This document shows, piece by piece, positions 35,688 through 46,176 of a stretch of DNA of 64,000 bases (its first letter is position 1; every line of letters starts with the position of its first letter). Both the position numbers and the translations under genes were made by a program. The notes under the pieces were generated by a model that ran no database searches, was not told the DNA's origin, and saw only the letters and a list, made by a program, of their open reading frames with translations. This DNA is from Pseudomonas sp. RC10 (lineage in GTDB: Bacteria > Pseudomonadota > Gammaproteobacteria > Pseudomonadales > Pseudomonadaceae): the NCBI RefSeq assembly GCF_038397775.1, contig NZ_CP151650.1, positions 5,642,001 through 5,706,000 on the forward strand. Direction: 5' to 3'.

Positions 35688-36844
35688 TATTCTTCCCTCT
35701 CATGCGTCGCCGCAGGGGCAGCCGCTGGCGTGGCTGGTTTGGTCACCGCAGGCTTGGCGGGCGGCTTGGCCGGTGGTTTGCTCGCGGGCTTCGCCGGAGT
35801 GGCGGCAGCGGGCGTCGTTGCAGGCGCAGCGGCAGGGGCTGACGAGGTGCTGTGGCCGGTCGCAGCGGGCTTCGGCACGGTCGCAGGGACCACCGGTTTA
35901 TTCGGTGTCGCCGCAGGCGCAACGCCTGGCACAGTGGCAGACGGCACGGCAGACGGATCAGCGGCCTGACGGTCCAGTGATTCCTGCTGTTGCGCAGCGT
36001 CGGCAGCGCGCTCTTCCGGCGAACGGCCATCGGAGAACACCAGCAGCAGGTAACGGCTGCGGTTCAGCGCAGCAGTCGGCACGGCGCGCACGATTGCGAA
36101 CGGCTGACCGGAGTCGTGAATCACTTCCTTGACCGTCGCCACCGGGTAACCCGCCGGGAAGCGCTGACCCAGACCGGAACTCACCAGCAGATCGCCTTCC
36201 TTGATGTCGGCGGTGTCCGCCACGTGCCGCAGCTCAAGGCGCTCCGGGTTGCCGGTGCCGCTGGCAATCGCTCGCAGGCCGTTGCGGTTCACTTGCACCG
36301 GAATACTGTGGGTGGTGTCGGTCAGCAGCAACACGCGGGAGGTGTAAGGCATCAACTCGACCACCTGCCCCATCAGGCCACGGGCATCGAGCACCGGTTG
36401 ACCCAGCACCACGCCGTCGCGCTCACCCTTGTTGATGATGATGCGATGGGTGAAGGGGTTCGGGTCCATACCGATCAGCTCGGCGACCTCGACCTTCTCG
36501 TTGACCAACGCGGACGAGTTCAGCAACTCGCGCAGCCGAACGTTCTGCTCGGTCAGTGCTGCCAGCTTCTGCAGACGCCCCTGGAGCAGCAGGTTTTCAG
36601 TCTTGAGTTTTTCGTTTTCGGCAGCGAGTTCGGTGCGGCTGCCAAACTGGCTGGCAACGCCTTGATACAAACGTTCAGGCAGGTCGGCGATCCAGTAGGA
36701 CTGCATCAGCACCAGCGACATCTGGCTGCGAACAGGTTTGAGCAGGGTGAAACGCGCGTCCACGACCATGACGGCCACGGAGAGGACGACCAGCACCAAC
36801 AGACGAACGCCCAGCGACGGGCCCTTTGAGAAAAGCGGTTTAAT
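35687..36844 (-). CDS. mreC: rod shape-determining protein MreC (probable ATT start)
   Basis: Predicted 385-aa bitopic elongasome protein. The best start is an ATT codon at 36844: AAGGAG lies 6 nt upstream and the frame then encodes KPLFSKGPSLGVRLL, the conserved MreC N-terminus. The first conventional start codon in frame is a TTG at 36799, inside the TM helix and without a ribosome-binding site. The TM lies at about 15-32, a coiled coil at about 65-110, and the beta-domain at about 120-280. The Ala/Pro/Lys-rich low-complexity tail of roughly 90 residues is typical of pseudomonads. Confidence 0.9.
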   Translation of the reverse strand: MKPLFSKGPSLGVRLLVLVVLSVAVMVVDARFTLLKPVRSQMSLVLMQSYWIADLPERLYQGVASQFGSRTELAAENEKLKTENLLLQGRLQKLAALTEQNVRLRELLNSSALVNEKVEVAELIGMDPNPFTHRIIINKGERDGVVLGQPVLDARGLMGQVVELMPYTSRVLLLTDTTHSIPVQVNRNGLRAIASGTGNPERLELRHVADTADIKEGDLLVSSGLGQRFPAGYPVATVKEVIHDSGQPFAIVRAVPTAALNRSRYLLLVFSDGRSPEERAADAAQQQESLDRQAADPSAVPSATVPGVAPAATPNKPVVPATVPKPAATGHSTSSAPAAAPATTPAAATPAKPASKPPAKPPAKPAVTKPATPAAAPAATHEREE

Positions 36845-36981
36845 GGGCCGCTCCTTCCAGGGATGCTTGTGTTTGGCTGTGCTTATTCATGCGACATGAA
36901 ACCGGCCTGGTGCGGATTGACGGAAAGAAGGTGTGCCAGCCTTGCAGCGTCAAGAGAAGACGTCAACAGGTCAGGCACAAA

Positions 36982-37006
36982 CGGGCAGCGCCGGAAGCGC
37001 CACCCG
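36982..37006 (-). other. hairpin between mreB and mreC
   Basis: On the minus strand CGGGTGGCGC-TTCCG-GCGCTGCCCG forms a 10-bp stem with two G-U pairs and a UUCCG loop. No T-run follows, so read-through into mreC with partial attenuation or mRNA processing is more likely than termination. Confidence 0.4.
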
Positions 37007-37033
37007 TTCGACAGCATGGAGCCATCCGGCGAG

Positions 37034-38083
<1,050 letters not shown>

Positions 38084-38278
38084 CTAGGGAACGCGTGGGT
38101 AAAAAAGTGCGGCAAACTCTAACAACGACAGGGATTTTGGGCAAGGAGCCAATATGCTAAATTGGCTGTTTTTCCGAGCACTACCCTCGACGATCGCGGC
38201 CTTATGACCGTCAAAATCGCGTAGTGTTCCGCAATCTGACGTACGGCTCATTCCGTGCGCCTTCCACTGGAGAACCCC

Positions 38279-38566
38279 ATGGCGCTTGATCGCTCCGACG
38301 TGGAAAAAATCGCTCATCTGGCCCGACTGGGGCTCAATGACGCCGATATCCCGCGTACTACCGAAGCACTGAACAGCATTCTTGGGCTGGTTGACCAGAT
38401 GCAAGCGGTGGACACCACCGGCATCGAACCACTGGCGCACCCGCTCGAAGCCTCGCAACGCCTGCGTGTAGACGCGGTCACCGAGGTCAATCACCGCGAC
38501 GCCTATCAAGCCATCGCACCAGCGGTCGAAGACGGCCTTTATCTGGTTCCGAAAGTCATCGACTAA
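38279..38566 (+). CDS. gatC: Asp/Glu-tRNA amidotransferase subunit C
   Basis: A 95-aa GatC, the bridging subunit of the GatCAB complex that converts Glu-tRNAGln or Asp-tRNAAsn to the amide form. The ATG at 38279 is preceded by GGAGA; the upstream in-frame ATG is less likely. Typical motifs are [17 protein letters not shown] and the C-terminal YLVPKVID. It is the first gene of gatCAB, 15 bp before gatA. Confidence 0.95.
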   Translation: MALDRSDVEKIAHLARLGLNDADIPRTTEALNSILGLVDQMQAVDTTGIEPLAHPLEASQRLRVDAVTEVNHRDAYQAIAPAVEDGLYLVPKVID

Positions 38567-38581
38567 GGGAATGAGCCTGCA

Positions 38582-40033
38582 ATGCATCATATGACTCTGG
38601 CCGAGATCGCTCGCGGACTCGCCGACAAACAGTTTTCTTCCGAAGAACTGACCCGCTCCCTGCTGGCGCGTATCGCCCAGCTGGACCCGCAGATCAATAG
38701 CTTCATTACCGTCACCGAAGACCTGGCCATCACTCAGGCACAGGCCGCTGACGCCCGCCGTGCCGCTGGCGAGAATGGCGCGCTGCTGGGCGCCCCACTG
38801 GCGCACAAAGACCTGTTCTGCACCCAGGGCATCCGCACCAGCTGCGCCTCGAAGATGCTCGACAATTTCAAGGCCCCGTACGATGCCACCATTGTCGCCA
38901 AGCTGGCGGCGGCGGGCACCGTGACCCTGGGCAAGACCAACATGGACGAATTCGCCATGGGGTCGGCCAACGAATCCAGCCACTACGGCGCGGTGAAGAA
39001 CCCGTGGAACCTCGAACACGTGCCGGGCGGTTCGTCCGGCGGTTCGGCGGCTGCGGTGGCTGCACGTCTGTTGCCTGCCGCTACCGGCACCGACACGGGC
39101 GGTTCGATCCGCCAGCCTGCCGCGCTGACCAACCTGACCGGCCTGAAACCGACCTACGGTCGCGTGTCGCGCTGGGGCATGATCGCCTACGCGTCGAGCC
39201 TGGATCAGGCCGGCCCGATGGCGCGCACGGCCGAAGACTGCGCCCTGCTGCTGCAAGGGATGGCCGGTTTCGACATCAATGACTCCACCAGCATCGACGA
39301 ACCCGTGCCGGATTACAGCGCCAGTCTGAATGGCTCGCTGCAAGGCCTGCGCATTGGCGTGCCGAAGGAATACTTCAGCGCGGGCCTCGACTCGCGCATC
39401 GCTGACCTGGTCATGGCCAGCGTCGACGAGCTGAAAAAGCTCGGTGCCGTGGTCAAGGAAGTCAGCCTGCCAAACCTGCAACACGCGATCCCTGCTTACT
39501 ACGTGATCGCCCCGGCAGAAGCTTCTTCCAACCTGTCGCGTTTCGACGGCGTGCGCTTCGGCTATCGCTGCGAAGACCCGAAAGACCTCACCGACCTGTA
39601 CAAACGCTCCCGTGGCGAAGGCTTCGGCCCGGAAGTGCAGCGCCGGATCATGGTCGGTGCGTACGCGCTGTCCGCCGGTTACTACGACGCTTACTACCTG
39701 CAAGCGCAGAAGATCCGTCGCCTGATCAAGAACGACTTCATGAACGCATTCAAGGACGTTGACGTGATCCTCGGCCCGACCACGCCAAACCCGGCCTGGA
39801 AAATCGGTGCCAAGAACGCCGACCCGATTTCCGCGTACCTGGAAGACTTCTACACCATCACCGCCAACCTCGCGGGCCTGCCGGGCCTGTCGATGCCAGC
39901 CGGTTTCGCCGACGGCTTGCCGGTGGGCGTGCAACTGCTCGCGCCGTACTTCCAGGAAGGCCGCTTGCTGAACGTTGCTCATCAGTACCAACAGGTCACT
40001 GACTGGCACACCCGTACACCAGCAGGCTTCTAA
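38582..40033 (+). CDS. gatA: Asp/Glu-tRNA amidotransferase subunit A
   Basis: A 483-aa amidase-signature enzyme that releases ammonia from glutamine. The catalytic triad Lys76 (LAHKDLF), Ser151 (GGSSGGS) and Ser175 (TGGSIRQP) is intact. Complete and of standard length. Confidence 0.97.
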   Translation: MHHMTLAEIARGLADKQFSSEELTRSLLARIAQLDPQINSFITVTEDLAITQAQAADARRAAGENGALLGAPLAHKDLFCTQGIRTSCASKMLDNFKAPYDATIVAKLAAAGTVTLGKTNMDEFAMGSANESSHYGAVKNPWNLEHVPGGSSGGSAAAVAARLLPAATGTDTGGSIRQPAALTNLTGLKPTYGRVSRWGMIAYASSLDQAGPMARTAEDCALLLQGMAGFDINDSTSIDEPVPDYSASLNGSLQGLRIGVPKEYFSAGLDSRIADLVMASVDELKKLGAVVKEVSLPNLQHAIPAYYVIAPAEASSNLSRFDGVRFGYRCEDPKDLTDLYKRSRGEGFGPEVQRRIMVGAYALSAGYYDAYYLQAQKIRRLIKNDFMNAFKDVDVILGPTTPNPAWKIGAKNADPISAYLEDFYTITANLAGLPGLSMPAGFADGLPVGVQLLAPYFQEGRLLNVAHQYQQVTDWHTRTPAGF

Positions 40034-40044
40034 GGAGAAAACAC

Positions 40045-41490
40045 ATGCAATGGGAAGTCGTCATCGGGCTGGAGATTCACACCCAGCTCACCACCCAATC
40101 GAAGATTTTCTCCGGTAGCGCCACCACGTTCGGCTCCGAGCCCAACACGCAGGCGAGCCTGGTCGACCTGGGCATGCCCGGTACTCTGCCGGTCCTGAAC
40201 AAGGAAGCCGTGCAAATGGCGGTCAAGTTCGGCCTGGCCATCGACGCCGAAATCGGCCAGCACAACGTGTTCGCCCGCAAGAACTACTTCTACCCGGACC
40301 TGCCGAAGGGCTATCAGATCAGCCAGATGGAATTGCCGATCGTCGGCAAGGGCCACCTGGACATCACCCTTGAAGACGGGACCATCAAGCGTATCGGTGT
40401 GACCCGTGCCCACCTGGAAGAAGATGCGGGCAAAAGCCTGCACGAAGATTTCAGCGGCATGACCGGCATCGACCTGAACCGTGCGGGCACCCCGCTGCTG
40501 GAGATCGTGTCCGAGCCGGACATGCGTTCGGCGAAGGAAGCGGTGGCCTACGTCAAGGCGATGCACGCGCTGGTTCGCTACCTCGGCATCTGCGACGGCA
40601 ACATGGCGGAAGGCTCGCTGCGTTGCGACTGCAACGTGTCGATTCGCCCGAAAGGCCAAGTCGAGTTCGGTACTCGCTGCGAGATCAAGAACGTCAACTC
40701 GTTCCGTTTCATCGAGAAGGCGATCAACAGCGAAATCGAACGCCAGATCGAGCTGATCGAGGACGGTGGCAAGGTCATTCAGCAAACGCGCCTGTACGAC
40801 CCGAACACCAACGAAACCCGCGCCATGCGCAGCAAGGAAGAAGCCAACGACTACCGTTACTTCCCCGACCCTGACCTGCTGCCGGTGATCATCGAGGACG
40901 CGTTCCTCGAACAAACCCGCGCCACGCTGCCGGAACTTCCGCCGCAGAAACGCGAGCGCTTCCAGTCGCAGTTCGGCCTGTCGCTGTACGACGCCAGCGT
41001 GCTGGCCTCCAGCCGCGAACAAGCGGACTACTTCGAGAAGGTCGTAAGCATTGCGGGCGACGCGAAACTGGCTGCCAACTGGGTCATGGTCGAGCTGGGT
41101 TCGCTGCTGAACAAGCAAGGCGTGGAAATCGACGAGTCGCCGGTCAGCGCCGAGCAACTGGGCGGCATGCTGCAACGCATCACCGACAACACTATCTCGG
41201 GCAAGATCGCCAAGATGGTCTTCGAGGCCATGGCCAATGGTGAAGGCAGCGCGGACGAGATCATCGAGAAGCGCGGCCTGAAGCAAGTGACCGACAGCGG
41301 TGCTATCGAGTCGATCCTCGACGACATGCTGGCGGCCAATGCCGAGCAGGTCGAACAGTACCGCGCGGCGGATGAAGCCAAACGCGGCAAAATGTTCGGT
41401 TTCTTCGTCGGGCAGGCCATGAAAGCGTCGAAAGGCAAGGCCAATCCGGGTCAGGTCAACGAGCTGCTCAAACGCAAGCTGGAAGGTTGA
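40045..41490 (+). CDS. gatB: Asp/Glu-tRNA amidotransferase subunit B
   Basis: A 481-aa kinase/transamidase subunit that activates the tRNA-bound Glu/Asp. It contains [13 protein letters not shown] at the N-terminus and the [18 protein letters not shown] signature near 145-163. The C-terminal YqeY-like tail domain ends [15 protein letters not shown]. Last gene of gatCAB. Confidence 0.97.
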   Translation: MQWEVVIGLEIHTQLTTQSKIFSGSATTFGSEPNTQASLVDLGMPGTLPVLNKEAVQMAVKFGLAIDAEIGQHNVFARKNYFYPDLPKGYQISQMELPIVGKGHLDITLEDGTIKRIGVTRAHLEEDAGKSLHEDFSGMTGIDLNRAGTPLLEIVSEPDMRSAKEAVAYVKAMHALVRYLGICDGNMAEGSLRCDCNVSIRPKGQVEFGTRCEIKNVNSFRFIEKAINSEIERQIELIEDGGKVIQQTRLYDPNTNETRAMRSKEEANDYRYFPDPDLLPVIIEDAFLEQTRATLPELPPQKRERFQSQFGLSLYDASVLASSREQADYFEKVVSIAGDAKLAANWVMVELGSLLNKQGVEIDESPVSAEQLGGMLQRITDNTISGKIAKMVFEAMANGEGSADEIIEKRGLKQVTDSGAIESILDDMLAANAEQVEQYRAADEAKRGKMFGFFVGQAMKASKGKANPGQVNELLKRKLEG

Positions 41491-41534
41491 TGCAAAGGCG
41501 CTGATCCGGAACTTTCGACATCAGGGCCGGCCAA

Positions 41535-41599
41535 ATCGCGAGCAAGCTCACTCCTACAATGGAATACGTTGCCCTTGTAGGAGTGAGCTTGCTCGCGAT
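41535..41599. repeat. REP pair in reversed orientation
   Basis: Here the halves point the other way: ATCGCGAGCAAGCTCACTCC first, then GTAGGAGTGAGCTTGCTCGC, with a spacer of about 22 nt. All other copies of this family in the window have the opposite order. Confidence 0.8.
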
Positions 41600-41613
41600 G
41601 ACGCTTGAGTGTT

Positions 41614-41730
41614 CTCACGCTTTGCGTGGGAGCACATTTCAGGAAGCTTTGCGTCGATTTCTGTGACGCGGAGCGTCACGAGCTGCATTTCCACGCAAAG
41701 CGTGGGGACGATCAGGACTGAAGGATTGCG
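41614..41730. repeat. second intergenic repeat type (CACGC-AAAGCGTGG)
   Basis: Three small palindromic units occur: TCACGCTTTGCGTGGGAGCA, GTGACGCGGAGCGTCAC and TCCACGCAAAGCGTGGGGACGATCA-like sequence. The first and third are inverted relative to each other and bracket the GTGACGCGGAGCGTCAC palindrome. I recall this as a Pseudomonas intergenic repeat distinct from REP. It precedes the RlpA-like gene and could form a cruciform or extended hairpin. Confidence 0.6.
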
Positions 41731-41734
41731 AACC

Positions 41735-42109
41735 ATGTGGCGGCTCCTCAGCGCTTGCGCGCTGCTCTCCCTGCTGGCCGGTTGTGCCAGCGAAGGCGTC
41801 ATCGATCCCCACGGCTATAACGCCACCGGCGGAGCCTCGTATTACGGCGCGCGCCACCAAGGCAAGCGTACCGCCAGCGGTGAACGCTTCGACCAGAATT
41901 CCCTGACCGCTGCGCATCGCCAACTGCCGTTCGGCACCCGCGTGCAAGTCACCAACCTCGACAACGACCGCAAGGTCATCGTCCGCATCAACGATCGCGG
42001 GCCGCATACCCGTGGCCGATTAATCGACGTATCGCGCGCTGCCGCTGAACAATTGGGTATGCTGCGCAGCGGAACCGCCCAAGTGCGGGTGCAAGCCCTC
42101 GACGACTGA
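41735..42109 (+). CDS. RlpA-like lipoprotein (DPBB domain)
   Basis: A 124-aa outer-membrane-type lipoprotein. The signal peptide ends in the lipobox LLAGC (Cys18-19 region), followed by a double-psi beta-barrel with ASYYGARHQGKRTASGERF and the catalytic-type INDRGPHTRGRLIDVS. RlpA family enzymes cleave denuded glycan strands at the septum; this short form lacks a SPOR domain. It lies downstream of gatB, matching the PA4485 position I recall in P. aeruginosa. Confidence 0.85.
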   Translation: MWRLLSACALLSLLAGCASEGVIDPHGYNATGGASYYGARHQGKRTASGERFDQNSLTAAHRQLPFGTRVQVTNLDNDRKVIVRINDRGPHTRGRLIDVSRAAAEQLGMLRSGTAQVRVQALDD

Positions 42110-42167
42110 CTCAGTGGTGCCCTGAATTCTCGCCCTCTCGACCCTACCGCTGCCCACGCTGATCGAA

Positions 42168-43211
42168 TTGATCGGTGGCCTGCTGATGATGATTGTCGGC
42201 GCCGAACTGTCGGTGCGCGCGGCGGTGGCCCTGGCTGCCCTGCTGAAAACCCGGCCGCTGTTTCTCGGCCTCACCGTCGTCGCCCTCGGCAGCAGCGCGC
42301 CGCAAATGGCCGTAGGCTTGCAAGCTGCGCTGACTGACAGCACCGACATCGCGGTGGGCAGCGTCATCGGCAGCAACATCTTCAACATTCTGGTGACCCT
42401 CGGCCTGTCGGCATTGATCATCCCGTTGCGGGTGGCCCGGCAGTTGGTGCGCGTGGACCTGCCGCTGATGATCGGCGCCACGGCGTTGGTTGCCGGGCTG
42501 GCGTGGAATGGGGTGTTGAGCGGACTGGACGGCGCGGTGCTGTTGATCGCCATGGCCGGTTATCTGGCCGTGGTCGTGCGCCAGTTCGCCCACGGCGCCC
42601 GGCATTTCAACCCCACTGACGAAACACCAAAACGCAAAGTCTGGCCAATCCTTGGGCGCCTGGCGCTGATGTCCTGCGGGTTGGCGTTGATGATTTTTGG
42701 CAGTCACCTGCTGGTGGGCGCAGCGGTTGTTGTCGCCCAGGACCTGGGATTGTCGGAACGGGTGATCGGCCTGACCGTGATCGCCGTCGCCACGTCCCTT
42801 CCCGCCTTGATGACTTCGCTGATCGCGGCCCTGCGTGGCGAACGTGACATCGCGGTGGGCAACATCATCGGCAGCAACCTGTTCAACCTGCTGGGCGTGC
42901 TGGGGATCACCTCGCTGATCGCCTCAACGCCGCTGTCGATTTCACCGAACGCCCTGGATTTCGACCTGCCCGTGATGCTCGGCGTCGCGGTCCTGTGCCT
43001 GCCGCTGTTCTACTCCGGCTATCGCATCACCCGGCTGGAAGGCCTATTGCTGTTGGTGCTTTACGCGGTGTACGGGCTGCACATCGTGTCGTTCACCACC
43101 GGTATGCCGCTGGCGGATCGGCTCGAACGGCTGATGATTCATTACGCGTTGCCGGTGTTGGGCATGGCGGTATTGCTCAGCACGGTTCGCGCATGGCGTC
43201 GACAACACTGA
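42168..43211 (+). CDS. Ca2+/Na+ antiporter of the YrbG family
   Basis: A 347-aa cation antiporter with two homologous halves, each with an alpha-repeat: VVALGSSAPQMAVG with IGSNIFNILVTLG, and VIAVATSLPALMTS with IGSNLFNLLGVLG. About ten TM helices. No ATG or GTG occurs in frame between the upstream stop (42123) and the TTG at 42168. Translation may start there or at a non-canonical ATT at 42126, which would add a conserved-looking LSTLPLPTLIE leader. Confidence 0.85.
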   Translation: MIGGLLMMIVGAELSVRAAVALAALLKTRPLFLGLTVVALGSSAPQMAVGLQAALTDSTDIAVGSVIGSNIFNILVTLGLSALIIPLRVARQLVRVDLPLMIGATALVAGLAWNGVLSGLDGAVLLIAMAGYLAVVVRQFAHGARHFNPTDETPKRKVWPILGRLALMSCGLALMIFGSHLLVGAAVVVAQDLGLSERVIGLTVIAVATSLPALMTSLIAALRGERDIAVGNIIGSNLFNLLGVLGITSLIASTPLSISPNALDFDLPVMLGVAVLCLPLFYSGYRITRLEGLLLLVLYAVYGLHIVSFTTGMPLADRLERLMIHYALPVLGMAVLLSTVRAWRRQH

Positions 43212-43234
43212 GGGAAACGCCTGCACGTCTGCGG

Positions 43235-44176
43235 TCAGATCCATCCGCCCCACTGCAAAATGAAGATCCCGAGGTTGGTCGTCACCGCTGCTGCCAAGGT
43301 GGTCATGACGATGATCGACGCCGCCAGCTCATGATTGCCCTCGGCCGCGCGTGCCATGACGAAGCTGACGGAGGCCGTGGGCGCGCCGAAGTAAAGAAAC
43401 AGAATCCCCAGTTCCGCGTGACGAAAGCCCAGCAACCATGCGCCCGCGGTGCAGATCAGTGGCAACCACACCATTTTCATCAGGCCCGCGCTGACCGCCA
43501 GGCTGCCGCTCTCGCGCAACGATTTCAGCGACAAAGTCCCCCCGATGCACATCAACGCCAGCGGCAAGGTCATCTGCGCCAGGTAGCTGCCGGAGGTGTC
43601 GAGCCATTTCGGCAAGCTGATGCCGAAGTACGCGAAGGGGGTCGCGGCAATGATGCTGATGATCAGCGGGTTGGCGAAAACGCTTTTGCAGATACTCCAC
43701 GGGTCGGATTTGATCACCGGGCTGTAGACCGCCAGCACCACGGTCGAGAGCGTGTTGTAGAAAAGGATGACCAGCGCGGCGAGGATCGCGCCCAGTGAGA
43801 TGCCGTAATCGCCATACATGCTGGCCGCCAGCGCGAGGCCAATCACACCGTTGTTACCGCGAAACGCCCCTTGCACGTAAATGCCGCGCTCAATGAAGGG
43901 TACGCGATAGATCGCCCAGCCCCAGACCAGCGCGAAACCCATCAGGGTGGCGACGATGAAGTAGATCAGCACACCTGGTTGCAGCGCGGCGTGCAGGTCC
44001 GCGTGGATGATGCCGAGGAACAGCAACGCGGGCATGGTGCAGTTGAACACCAGCGAAGACGCAGTGTGAATGAAGCCGTCGTTGATCCAGCCGATCCGCT
44101 TGAGCAACACGCCGAGAAACAGCATGGCGAAGACCGGTGCGGTGATGTTCAGGGTTTCCCAAAAAATTGCCAGCAT
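43235..44176 (-). CDS. AEC-family transporter
   Basis: A 313-aa auxin-efflux-carrier family membrane protein with about ten TM helices, likely exporting organic acids or similar metabolites (inferred). The N-terminal half has LFLGVLLKRIGWI and the centre GAFRGNNGVIGLALA. The ATG at 44176 is chosen over a GTG three codons upstream. It is convergent with the antiporter gene and independent of phoD. Confidence 0.85.
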   Translation of the reverse strand: MLAIFWETLNITAPVFAMLFLGVLLKRIGWINDGFIHTASSLVFNCTMPALLFLGIIHADLHAALQPGVLIYFIVATLMGFALVWGWAIYRVPFIERGIYVQGAFRGNNGVIGLALAASMYGDYGISLGAILAALVILFYNTLSTVVLAVYSPVIKSDPWSICKSVFANPLIISIIAATPFAYFGISLPKWLDTSGSYLAQMTLPLALMCIGGTLSLKSLRESGSLAVSAGLMKMVWLPLICTAGAWLLGFRHAELGILFLYFGAPTASVSFVMARAAEGNHELAASIIVMTTLAAAVTTNLGIFILQWGGWI

Positions 44177-44312
44177 GCACACCAAACCCTGAGATGTCGT
44201 TAGGTGGCTAATGATAGGCGAGTGGCGAGCTAAGTGTTACCGGGATTTGCATAGAGGTCGTACAACCGTAACAGGTGGGGCTTCCCTGGGGGACCCCTCT
44301 GGCACCAAGGAA

Positions 44313-44405
44313 CCTGTAGGAGCCGGCTTGCTGGCGAATGGGTTGTATCAGGCAATCAATGTGTCGCTGACCCACCGCATTCGCCAGCAAGCCGGCTCCT
44401 ACAGG
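44313..44405. repeat. REP inverted pair (AGCCGGCTTGCTGGCGAA family)
   Basis: CCTGTAGGAGCCGGCTTGCT and the complement ending CCGGCTCCTACAGG, nearly perfect, with a spacer of about 45 nt. It lies just past phoD's 3' end. This is a third REP head type in the window. Confidence 0.85.
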
Positions 44406-44422
44406 TTTTACGGTGTTTTACA

Positions 44423-45985
44423 TCAAGACGGAATCATAGGCGCCAGCTTCTTCTCGAACACCGACACCCCGTCCAGATCCCGCAGCGTCACCGTCATCTC
44501 GCCGCTCTGCCCTTCGATGTTCACTTCGCCGAAAAACTGAAACCCGGCGAAGGGCGAGGTGTTCTGCGCAGGCGGGGCTTTCTGGAACACCAGCTCCGGG
44601 CCAAACGTCTTATCCAGTGTGTTCGGCCCAAAGCTCCCTGCATTCAACGGGCCGGCGACGAACTCCCAAAACGGGTCGAAATCCTGGAATACCGCCTGAT
44701 CGGGGTGATAGTGATGGGCCGCGCAGTAATGCACGTCGGCGGTCAGCCACACGGTGTTGCGCACCTTGCGCTGACGCAGGAAACCCAGCAGTTCGGCCAC
44801 CTCCAGCTCACGCCCTTTCGGCGCGCCGTTGTCAGTGTTGGCAATCGCCTCCCAACGCATCACGCCGGGGCTGACCTCGCCGTCCGGCACACCGAGACCG
44901 ATGGGCATGTCCGCCGCGATCACCTTCCACTGCGCGTTCGACGCCTGCAATTCGCGCTTGAGCCAGTCCAATTGCTGGCGCCCCAAAAATGCCGTGGTCG
45001 GCCCCGGTTTGTCTGCCAGGTTGGCGTCGTTGCCGTCGCGGTAGCTGCGCATGTCGAGGACGAGCACGTCGAGCATCGGCCCGTAACTGAGCTTGCGGTA
45101 CACCCGCCCGCCATTGTCGGCGCTCTGCAAACGCATCGGCGCGTATTCCAGAAACGCCTGACGTCCCCGCGAGGCCAGCAATTGAATGTCTTTGACTTTG
45201 TAGCGCTCGTCGAGCTGTTTGCTTGGCGACCAGTTGTTGGTGACTTCGTGGTCGTCCCACTGCCAGATCTGCGGCACCTCGGCATTGAACCGTCGCAGGT
45301 TCTCGTCCATCAGATTGTAGCGATAGGCGCCGCGGTATTCGTCAAGGGTCTCGGCGACCTTGCTCTTGGCTTCGGTGGTGAGGTTGCGCCAGATCCGCCC
45401 GCCTTCCGTGACCACCTCGGCGGGCACCGGGCCGTCTGCATAAATGGTGTCGCCGCTGTGGATAAAGAAATCGGGCAGACGCAAGCGCATCGCTTCGTAG
45501 ATGCGCATGCCGCCGATGTCTGGATTGATGCCGAAACCCTGTCCCACGGTGTCGCCGCTCCAGACAAAACGGATGTCGCGGCGGGTCTGCGGCACGCTCC
45601 GCAGGTGACCGAACCACGGCTCGCCGGCGACACCGGTTTGCGCGTCTTCGAAGAACACGCGGTAGAAAATGGCTTGATCGGTGGGCAGGCCGGTCAGTTC
45701 GACGCGAGCGGTGAAGTCAGTGCGCTGATCAGCCAGCAGCGAGACAGCCCGGCGCGGATTAGTGAACATGCTGCGCGTGTCCCACTCCACGACCATGCGC
45801 GAAGGGCGGTCGCTGCGGCTCCAGACCATCGCGCGATCACCCATCAGATCGCCAGCCTGCACGCCGTCGGTCATCTTCGGGCGGTCCTTGATCGAGGCAA
45901 TGACCGCTGGGGCCAGGCCCGGCAAGAGCAATCCGGCGCCAGCGGCTTGAATGATGCGTCGGCGTGTCAGGTCGAACTGAGTCAT
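44423..45985 (-). CDS. phoD: PhoD-family alkaline phosphatase, Tat-exported
   Basis: A 520-aa metallophosphoesterase of the PhoD type. A Tat signal with the twin-arginine motif LTRRRIIQAAG (Arg8-Arg10) is followed by a hydrophobic h-region. The N-terminal Ig-like domain precedes the catalytic part, with VWSGDTVGQ, HSGDTIYADGPV, WDDHEVTNN and TADVHYCAAHHY, as expected for Ca2+/Fe3+-dependent PhoD. It acts in the periplasm on phosphomonoesters or diesters. It is monocistronic; I saw no convincing Pho box upstream. Confidence 0.93.
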   Translation of the reverse strand: MTQFDLTRRRIIQAAGAGLLLPGLAPAVIASIKDRPKMTDGVQAGDLMGDRAMVWSRSDRPSRMVVEWDTRSMFTNPRRAVSLLADQRTDFTARVELTGLPTDQAIFYRVFFEDAQTGVAGEPWFGHLRSVPQTRRDIRFVWSGDTVGQGFGINPDIGGMRIYEAMRLRLPDFFIHSGDTIYADGPVPAEVVTEGGRIWRNLTTEAKSKVAETLDEYRGAYRYNLMDENLRRFNAEVPQIWQWDDHEVTNNWSPSKQLDERYKVKDIQLLASRGRQAFLEYAPMRLQSADNGGRVYRKLSYGPMLDVLVLDMRSYRDGNDANLADKPGPTTAFLGRQQLDWLKRELQASNAQWKVIAADMPIGLGVPDGEVSPGVMRWEAIANTDNGAPKGRELEVAELLGFLRQRKVRNTVWLTADVHYCAAHHYHPDQAVFQDFDPFWEFVAGPLNAGSFGPNTLDKTFGPELVFQKAPPAQNTSPFAGFQFFGEVNIEGQSGEMTVTLRDLDGVSVFEKKLAPMIPS

Positions 45986-46065
45986 GTTTCATCCCTCTCC
46001 AGCGAATGCCAAAGACAGGAACCTAACAACCGAATGTTGGGTGAATATTACAGAGGACACAGAAC

Positions 46066-46155
46066 CTGTAGGAGTGAGCTTGCTCGCGATTGCTGGCTGC
46101 CGGTCACCACATATGGCATAGGCAGGCGGCTATCGCGAGCAAGCTCACTCCTACA
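46066..46155. repeat. REP inverted pair (GTAGGAGTGAGCTTGCTCGCGA family)
   Basis: CTGTAGGAGTGAGCTTGCTC and a partner ending CTCACTCCTACAAAGG, between the fruA 3' end and the phoD upstream region. Confidence 0.85.
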
Positions 46156-46176
46156 AAGGTATTCAGCGCTTGTGAA

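Noticed and set aside
38084..40009. 641-codon minus-strand open frame opposite gatA and gatC
   Set aside because: Complement of two highly conserved genes; no independent coding evidence.
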